DNA from: a virus
Reading direction: 5' to 3' (one strand)
DNA length: 33,232 nucleotides
IMG/VR virus record: IMGVR_UViG_3300037245_000320
Location: 1-33,232 of that record
Shown here: piece by piece, positions 28,224 to 33,232 of the stretch
Numbering within the stretch: the stretch's first letter is position 1
How the letters are laid out: each line of letters opens with the position of its first letter
Notes under the pieces: generated by a model
The model's database searches: none
Told to the model about the DNA's origin: nothing
The model's input: only the letters and a program-made list of their open reading frames with translations
Translations under genes and position numbers: made by a program

Positions 28224-28826
28224 TTATATAAGTTTTAAAATTTTCTTAACTTCATTTATTTTTGAATCGTACTCATTGATCTCTACCTTACTCAACTTCT
28301 CCCTCAACTCTGGAACGAAATATCCTTCAATGGAGAATCCTTTTACCTCCTCAGTTTTGATAAGCTGATTCCAGATCTTATCATCCTCAACTTTTAGAGT
28401 AACCATCCATGTACCCACAGGAACGCTTAAACCTAAGTGTTTGGATTTATCCATTTCCACATTCTCAACAATCCAACTCTCGACAGTAGTTAATCCTGTG
28501 AGTTTATTTTCATGTTCTAAGGTAGTGTTGTTCTGGTTGTTTCGCATAAAATAAAGCTCTGAAGCTCTGCGAATAGTGTCCTTTGAAAAGATAATGTAAA
28601 ATTCTTCTTCACCCACCTTTCGATAGATAGGCTTATTAGGAATTAAAGCAGCACCAACCAATATTTGCCGATCTCCTTCAATCGCCTTGAGTTGTATTTC
28701 TCCTTTTTCTTCCTTGCTCAATGCGATAAAGTTTGAATCTATGGCAGGAGAACTAACAAGAGAGATAGCATTTATTCCGCCATCTAAATTGTCTTCGTCT
28801 AAAATTACTTCATATACTTTTATCAT
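28224..28826 (-). CDS. Prohead protease, XkdF-type
   Basis: A 200-aa serine-protease-like protein. It has the XkdF layout: GGINAISLVSSPAIDSNFIAL at the start (INAISLVSSPAIDSNFIAL), ILVGAALIPNKPIYRK, a central FYIIFSKDTIRRASELYF, a candidate catalytic His in TLEHE (His105) and a candidate catalytic Ser in VKGFSIEGYF (Ser165). Such proteases cut the capsid scaffold during maturation. The capsid gene with its N-terminal scaffold-like region is nearby. It sits between the tape measure and the MGSQG genes, not beside the portal as usual. Confidence 0.8.
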   Translation of the reverse strand: MIKVYEVILDEDNLDGGINAISLVSSPAIDSNFIALSKEEKGEIQLKAIEGDRQILVGAALIPNKPIYRKVGEEEFYIIFSKDTIRRASELYFMRNNQNNTTLEHENKLTGLTTVESWIVENVEMDKSKHLGLSVPVGTWMVTLKVEDDKIWNQLIKTEEVKGFSIEGYFVPELREKLSKVEINEYDSKINEVKKILKLI

Positions 28827-28871
28827 AATTTTGGTTTATAATATAACACCTTATTTGATTATTTGTTTTAT

Positions 28872-30611
28872 TTAACCTCCTGCCTGTTCTGCTATTCTCC
28901 TATCTAGTGCCTGTTGAGTAGACATCTCAGCAGAAACTACAAACGCCTTAGCCGAGCCTGTATTTATATTCTGCCCTATGTCGGCTGGACTAGCTGGTGA
29001 TATCCCTGCAAGTGATGGAGTTGAGATTAGAGGTGCTGATATTGAAGCAGACCCTCCAATACCTCCTGCTCCTCCTGCAAATTTCTGTGATACACTTTTA
29101 GAAGAGCTCACTGCTGATGATACACTAGCAATTATTCCTGCTGCTGTCGCTGCATAAGCTATCAGTAAAGGAATAGCAATAGGGAATCCTGCCTTCGCTG
29201 TTGCTGCTGTTCCTGCTGCTATATCTGCCACTGCATTTACTCCTGTTAAGTTTGCCTCCACAATATTTTTAATGGCCTTACTTTTTATTATACCTAAATC
29301 AATAAGGAGTTCTTTAGTAGCTAAGAATTGCTTAAATAAAAGAGCTGCTCTTCCTATCTTACTTTCTTCTCCTGCTAATCGTGCCAAAGTATCTGCTGCA
29401 GTTAGCTTAGATTGTAATAGCTGTGCATTTAGAGCAAGCTCCCCTTCTACTAGCTTGGTCTTTTCTTCTGCCCTCTCCTTTTCTAATTTAAGAGCTTCAT
29501 CATCCTGTGATTTTTTAAGGTCTATTGCTGCCTTTACTTCTGCATCATCTTCAGCTTTCAGCTCTCTCTTTAAAGTTCTGGCTTCAGTAGCTATTCGCTT
29601 TTCTTGGTTTGCTGCCTCCTTCTTTAATAAGATAAGAGCTGCCTCTAGCTGTGCCTCTTCCTCGAAATCTTCCTTAGTAGTACCAGACAACTTATTACGT
29701 TCTCTGATTTGCTCTAATCGTAATTCTCCTAGTCTAGTTTCTTCATCAAACAGCTCTTTTATTTTTGCCTGTGCATCATCTAAAGCCTGTAATCTTTCTG
29801 CTGTCGAGAAGTTCTCTTCATCAATAGCCTTTAGTCTTAGGTCGGCAATCTCACCCTCTAGCCTTGCCCTATTTACTAATTGAGCTCTAGTGTCTTTGTC
29901 TATCTGAGCCTGAACATCTGAGAGCCTATTAGAAACAGCAATCTCACGTTCTTGCTCTGCTATAAATCCTGTTACTGCATTAGTAGCTTTATCAACTGAA
30001 TCCTTTACTCCTGTGAATACATCTACAAAAGTTTTCCCTGCCTGTGCTGCTGCTGCTCCTGCTTCCTTGAATTGACCCTTAAATACTAATCCAATAGTTT
30101 TGCCAAGCAGCCCAAAAGTTTTAATTAATGCCTGTATTCTGTTAGTGATATTCTGCCTAATGGCTTTAGCAAAATTATTAATAGCCTCTCTTGGATTCTC
30201 GAATGCTGAGATAACCATATTACCAAAGTCAGCAAGTATGTCAATAAGGTTGCCGGTAATAACACCGATAGCATTCATTATCTTAGCAAACTTATTCTGT
30301 CCTTCTTCAGTAGATGAGAAAGCTGCCTTGATTGAGCCTATAAGAATAAGCAAAAGCCCTAGTCCTGTTGCAGCAATAGCAACCTTCATAACACCCAAAG
30401 ATTTTACTGAGGACATTATGCCATTCTTGAATCCTTGTAGTTTACCAACAGCACCACCTAGAGCCGCATCAGCTGCTCCACCCATCTCAGAAAAACCCTC
30501 ACTGACCTCTTCAGTTTCTTCCTGAGTAGTTTCTAAGCTCTCATTAAGCTCATCAACTTGCTCCTGCCCTTTTACGACTGCATCAATTTGTATCTTAAAC
30601 TTTTTTGCCAT
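28872..30611 (-). CDS. Tape measure protein
   Basis: A 579-aa protein from ATG 30611 (a GTG at 30614 adds one codon). The N-terminal helical region (AKKFKIQIDAVVKGQEQVDE) leads to a hydrophobic segment (about residues 75-100, with AATGLGLLLILIGSI). A long coiled coil (about 220-430, Glu/Lys/Arg/Gln-rich) follows, then a second hydrophobic stretch (AIPLLIAYAATAAGIIASV) and a Gly/Ser/Ala-rich C-terminus. Tape measures span the tail tube. 579 residues would correspond to a tail of roughly 85-90 nm by the usual 0.15 nm per residue rule. Overlaps the preceding 54-aa gene. Confidence 0.92.
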   Translation of the reverse strand: MAKKFKIQIDAVVKGQEQVDELNESLETTQEETEEVSEGFSEMGGAADAALGGAVGKLQGFKNGIMSSVKSLGVMKVAIAATGLGLLLILIGSIKAAFSSTEEGQNKFAKIMNAIGVITGNLIDILADFGNMVISAFENPREAINNFAKAIRQNITNRIQALIKTFGLLGKTIGLVFKGQFKEAGAAAAQAGKTFVDVFTGVKDSVDKATNAVTGFIAEQEREIAVSNRLSDVQAQIDKDTRAQLVNRARLEGEIADLRLKAIDEENFSTAERLQALDDAQAKIKELFDEETRLGELRLEQIRERNKLSGTTKEDFEEEAQLEAALILLKKEAANQEKRIATEARTLKRELKAEDDAEVKAAIDLKKSQDDEALKLEKERAEEKTKLVEGELALNAQLLQSKLTAADTLARLAGEESKIGRAALLFKQFLATKELLIDLGIIKSKAIKNIVEANLTGVNAVADIAAGTAATAKAGFPIAIPLLIAYAATAAGIIASVSSAVSSSKSVSQKFAGGAGGIGGSASISAPLISTPSLAGISPASPADIGQNINTGSAKAFVVSAEMSTQQALDRRIAEQAGG

Positions 30612-30759
30612 CACTTATATATTTAAACATTCTCACTATCTGAGCCCTACACTTGGCCCATGTATCAACATACTGATATCTGCCTTTTGCTATTTCCACC
30701 TGCTGGGATACATTGTAGAACTTATCCTTTTGTAGTAACCTTATTATATCTGCGATCAT
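30595..30759 (-). CDS. Small basic protein preceding the tape measure (54 aa)
   Basis: ATG 30759 overlaps the stop of the chaperone extension frame as ATGA. The product MIADIIRLLQKDKFYNVSQQ and a Tyr/Lys-rich remainder (VDTWAKCRAQIVRMFKYISD) is mostly helical and basic. Its last codons overlap the tape measure start. The tight fit on both sides supports translation. A role in tail assembly is inferred from position only. Confidence 0.65.
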   Translation of the reverse strand: MIADIIRLLQKDKFYNVSQQVEIAKGRYQYVDTWAKCRAQIVRMFKYISDGKKV

Positions 30760-30992
30760 TTCTTTGCCTGTTGTACTCTTACAAGATCAGCTTTAAATGC
30801 CAGCCATGTTAAGACTTTGTTCATACTTAGTTCAGTGACTTCATCAATCATAGTTATATTCCCATCTGTAAGAGAATAGATCGAACTGAACCATCCCCAC
30901 TTTTTAGCGTGTCCCACTTCCATGCCTGTGGAACTCCCTCCTCCTTCAAAGAGCTCAGGATAGCGTTTGTTAATTGCTGCCCTAAAGTCAAA
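30756..30992 (-). CDS. -1 frame extension of the tail assembly chaperone
   Basis: This frame is open from the T9 run at 30998-30990 to a TGA at 30758-30756, in the -1 frame relative to the chaperone. It reads FDFRAAINKRYPELFEGGGS and then KKWGWFSSIYSLTDGNITMI, followed by an acidic/helical tail MIDEVTELSMNKVLTWLAFK. The W-G-W/F..IY.L pattern looks like a real folded domain. A -1 shift at T TTT TTT would fuse it to residue 160 to give a 238-aa product, as in phage G/GT tail chaperones. Alternatively the last 31 codons from ATG 30851 are a separate gene. Confidence 0.6.
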   Translation of the reverse strand, partial: FDFRAAINKRYPELFEGGGSSTGMEVGHAKKWGWFSSIYSLTDGNITMIDEVTELSMNKVLTWLAFKADLVRVQQAKK

Positions 30993-31471
30993 AAAAAACT
31001 GACTGCTCCTAGAGCAATCCCCAGGGGCATTCCCGATAGATCCCCCACATCTTTATATTTCTCAATCTTATATCTGCCTCCTGTTTGAATTTGAGTAATA
31101 GGTCTGTAAAGAATACTCATCAGCTTATGATAGTTTTTAATATCAGTAAACTCATCCAAATCTATAAGCTCTCCAAATGAAATATCGTCAAGGTTGGGGA
31201 TGAACCCATATTTAACATCATCTAAAACGAACTCACGTTGAAGCTGGAATTTCTTATCTTCAATGTCTTTCTCAGAAGGTACTACTTTCTTTATCGCATC
31301 TATCAGATAATCAATATCTATATTTTTAATATCTTTAATGCTTTTTAGTCCGTAGGTAATATCTAATAACTCTTTAGTCTTTATAGATCCTCCAGCCTCG
31401 GCAATACGCTGCCATTGACCTAGAGTCATCTCATTTATATTCTCAGGAATCGTTACTATTTTATTGGTCAT
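30854..31471 (-). CDS. Tail assembly chaperone, short (zero-frame) form
   Basis: A 205-aa protein in the position and with the pattern of Bacteroidota-phage tail assembly chaperones. It starts TIPENINEMTLGQWQRIAEA, has REFVLDDVKYGFIPNLDDIS and FGELIDLDEF in the middle, then a YHKLMSILYRPI segment and MPLGIALGAVSFF. At codons 158-161 (AGT TTT TTT TTG) lies a 9-T run that fits the slippery heptamer T TTT TTT in frame. The zero-frame product carries 45 further residues after the run and ends SILLQMGI. Chaperones of this kind bind the tape measure. The 5' end overlaps the tail protein by 11 nt. Confidence 0.75.
   Translation of the reverse strand: MTNKIVTIPENINEMTLGQWQRIAEAGGSIKTKELLDITYGLKSIKDIKNIDIDYLIDAIKKVVPSEKDIEDKKFQLQREFVLDDVKYGFIPNLDDISFGELIDLDEFTDIKNYHKLMSILYRPITQIQTGGRYKIEKYKDVGDLSGMPLGIALGAVSFFLTLGQQLTNAILSSLKEEGVPQAWKWDTLKSGDGSVRSILLQMGI
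30989..31000 (-). promoter_or_regulatory. Candidate -1 ribosomal frameshift site (T9 run)
   Basis: The minus strand reads AGTTTTTTTTTG in zero frame AGT TTT TTT TTG, so the slippery heptamer T TTT TTT lies at codons 158-160. Slippage by -1 reads TTT GAC next and enters the open extension frame. A stimulator is not obvious. An AAGGAGGAGGG stretch lies about 50 nt downstream of the run. Confidence 0.55.
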
Positions 31472-33232
31472 ATCTCATTAAGTTAAGGGTTATGTTTTTT
31501 CTGTTAGTATCGTATTTGTAATCTAGTATACGGTGATAGAATCCATTGAAAAATATAATAGGGATAAATTGTATAGTTTTAAACACCCCTAAATTAACAG
31601 GGAACTTAATCTCTATCGTATATGCTGTAACCTTATATGTCTCGTCAAACCAATCTTTATAGAAGAATTTATAAATAGAGTTCTCTGCTACTGCTCCAAT
31701 AAAAGGGGCTTCATCATTAAAGGCAAAAGTGTTGGATGTTGTCAATGAAGTAAAGTCCTGGATTTGAGAATAAGCTCCCATAGTTGATTGAGAGGTAAAT
31801 GTAGGATCACCAGAACCATCAACGCCTGTTTGTAAGTACCAATCAAAGGAGGTAGGCTCTGAGCCATTACGATACATAATCATAAACTTTGCTAGGGTGG
31901 GCTTAGGCTCTGCCTCATTAGATAATTGATATTGATGTCTTAAATCTGTTAATCCATTCTCCACATCTGAGCCGTCATAAGTCTTTAGGTATTCAGGAGG
32001 GAAAACAGTAAATATACTTTTAATGGTTTTCGGATTACCAGCAAAATCAACGCTTGGCCTTTCAATATACCATCCATATTCTGAGCCTGTGTTATCATCA
32101 AAGATAGTATTCCCTGCATCCTTGAAATTATCGTGCTGAAAGTTTATAGCCTTATTCAAAAATATCTTCCTATATGTCAATGATGAATTATCAACATAGG
32201 GATTTAGGTCTAATATTTGAGCTGCTGAATAGAATGTCTTAACAGACTTAATACTATAAATGTTATCTGATGTCTTAACAAGAATTAGCTTATAGGTGCT
32301 TAGAAAATTATTTAAGAAGTCAAAAGCCTTTATCTCTGGAATCTGCAATGATGAGTCAAAATCATTACCTATCAGATCAGCAGGAATCTGAGTTGTTACC
32401 ATCCTAATAGAACAATCATCAGAAGCACTAGTTCCTATTATCTCAAAATGATAGGTGTCTGCTGTGCTTAATGTACCCTCTAAAAAGAATGTTGATGAAT
32501 CTCCTAGTCTAGTTTGAAAATCTACATCCACAGCTCCTGCATCTTTAACTAAATAAACAGTCCTAGATTCTGCTGTCTGTCCTGCTGATATAACAGTAAC
32601 CTCAAATTTATAAGTACCATTAAATTCAGGAGTATATGTTGGAGAAGTCCAGCGACCTCTAGGGTCTGAATTTTCCGTTGTCATTGTTATTGTCTGCCTT
32701 GAAGAAGTTACTCCAAATGCTCCTGTTGTTTCTACATCAGTCTTAAATTCTGACAGAGAAGAAGCACTTGCCACCTTAGAGGGTATAATAAAAGCCTCAT
32801 CAAAATAAGTAACAAGCTCTGAAGAGAAGTTAAATGTCAATCCAAAGTGAGTGCCTATTGCTTCTATAAAGTCTACAAAGTTAAATCCTACCCTCAGCTC
32901 ATTCAGTAGAACGCCTGTTGCTGATACTGCAATATCATCAGCGTGTCCTGTCGGTGAAGCATACCAGCGATAAAACCTCTCCCACGAAATAACAGGAATA
33001 AAAGTAGTACCACCAGCCCACGAATTAACAACAGAATCATCTGCCCAAGTAAAGTCAAACTCTGTAAAGTCTACATCCTCCAACAGAGTTTCTCCCATCG
33101 TTGTTTTTACTGTTGAAGTATCAGAATAAAATACTATTGAATAGCTGTTAGGCTTTCCGAGTTTCCACGTTACATTCATCACCTCGACAGCTCCAACAAT
33201 CTCAATGATCCCATCAATATCCAGCCTTGCAG
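31461..33232 (-). CDS. Putative tail protein, 3' part of the gene that crosses the contig ends
   Basis: Main part of a 668-aa protein whose start is ATG 362 at the other end. The 127 bases at 33106-33232 duplicate 1-127, so the true segment here is 31461-33105. The frame is open to the window end and gives a beta-rich protein with no membrane or catalytic motifs: a segment NVTWKLGKPNSYSIVFYSD near the repeat, then FYRWYASPTGHADDI, and a C-terminal domain with RILDYKYDTNRKNITLNLMR. Its stop overlaps the chaperone start. A distal tail or baseplate role is inferred. If the circle is not joined, this gene will be misread as 573 aa. Confidence 0.85.
   Translation of the reverse strand, partial: ARLDIDGIIEIVGAVEVMNVTWKLGKPNSYSIVFYSDTSTVKTTMGETLLEDVDFTEFDFTWADDSVVNSWAGGTTFIPVISWERFYRWYASPTGHADDIAVSATGVLLNELRVGFNFVDFIEAIGTHFGLTFNFSSELVTYFDEAFIIPSKVASASSLSEFKTDVETTGAFGVTSSRQTITMTTENSDPRGRWTSPTYTPEFNGTYKFEVTVISAGQTAESRTVYLVKDAGAVDVDFQTRLGDSSTFFLEGTLSTADTYHFEIIGTSASDDCSIRMVTTQIPADLIGNDFDSSLQIPEIKAFDFLNNFLSTYKLILVKTSDNIYSIKSVKTFYSAAQILDLNPYVDNSSLTYRKIFLNKAINFQHDNFKDAGNTIFDDNTGSEYGWYIERPSVDFAGNPKTIKSIFTVFPPEYLKTYDGSDVENGLTDLRHQYQLSNEAEPKPTLAKFMIMYRNGSEPTSFDWYLQTGVDGSGDPTFTSQSTMGAYSQIQDFTSLTTSNTFAFNDEAPFIGAVAENSIYKFFYKDWFDETYKVTAYTIEIKFPVNLGVFKTIQFIPIIFFNGFYHRILDYKYDTNRKNITLNLMRYDQ
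33106..33232. repeat. Right copy of the 127-bp end overlap
   Basis: Exact duplicate of bases 1-127. It lies inside the tail protein gene that crosses the contig ends. It should be counted once when genome length or gene content is reported. Confidence 0.95.

Noticed and set aside
29272-29883. 203-aa frame on the + strand opposite the tape measure gene
   Set aside because: Ser/Ala/Leu-rich product that mirrors the coiled-coil codons of the tape measure; no start context, no neighbours in that direction.
30100-30525. 141-aa frame on the + strand opposite the tape measure N-terminal part
   Set aside because: Antisense shadow of a well-supported gene; composition follows the reverse complement of helical codons.
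1-33232. Integrase, attachment site, CRISPR array, tRNA, rRNA, IS element
   Set aside because: Looked for recombinase motifs, regularly spaced repeats, cloverleaf sequences and transposase motifs; none seen.

Overview
The window is one complete circular phage genome written as a linear string. Bases 1-127 recur exactly at 33106-33232, so the unique circle is 33,105 bp, and the gene cut by the ends is restored in frame when they are joined. The signs point to a tailed (siphovirus-like) dsDNA phage of a Bacteroidota host, probably a flavobacterium-like bacterium. Both promoters in the single divergent region fit the Bacteroidota TTTG / TAnnTTTG consensus. Translation starts are mostly A-rich rather than Shine-Dalgarno. 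One lipoprotein carries a Bacteroidota-style surface-export motif after its lipid cysteine, and many gene families are those seen in Bacteroidota phages. I see no integrase, excisionase, classical CI-type repressor, tRNA gene or CRISPR array, so nothing points to lysogeny by integration.

There are two divergent transcription units. The rightward unit (about 7.65-16.6 kb) is the early/replication arm. It opens with small regulators (a 55-aa ORF, an HTH-like protein and others), then a Rad52-type annealing protein, a Gp157-like protein, SSB, a small membrane protein, a NinB-like protein, an orphan beta-class DNA methyltransferase, a PD-(D/E)XK resolvase-like nuclease and an HNH/NinG-like protein. 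A candidate terminator follows at about 12.3 kb. Next come a cassette of very small genes joined by repeated boundary sequences (including an ASCH protein), a replication initiator carrying 11-bp iterons inside its gene (candidate origin), a probable replication accessory protein, zinc-ribbon proteins and a DnaA-domain-IV-like DNA-binding protein.

The leftward unit is about 24 kb long. It starts at 7546, runs through position 1, re-enters at 33105 and ends at 16608. It begins with a sigma-70-like factor whose promoter lies so close to the ATG that its message may be leaderless. Next is a chain of tiny genes coupled by ATGA/TAATG overlaps, then the small and large terminase, an inserted AT-rich radical-SAM gene, tail-completion proteins, two large tail proteins (the second crosses the contig ends), a tail assembly chaperone with a T9 slippery run and a -1 frame extension, and the tape measure protein. 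The capsid block follows: XkdF-type protease, two related MGSQG proteins, and the major capsid protein behind a terminator. Then come a tail-tube candidate, a second terminator, the portal, a head-tail connector, decoration and paralogous proteins, a LamG-type fibre, and a lysis cassette (membrane proteins, spanin-like protein, M15 peptidase, 3TM holin). The two units meet tail to tail with three bases between their stop codons.

Most unusual are the frameshifted chaperone, the iterons within the initiator gene, the leaderless-looking sigma gene heading the late operon, and a structural order in which terminase and tail genes precede capsid and portal. Coverage is dense: no stretch over about 135 bp lacks a gene.
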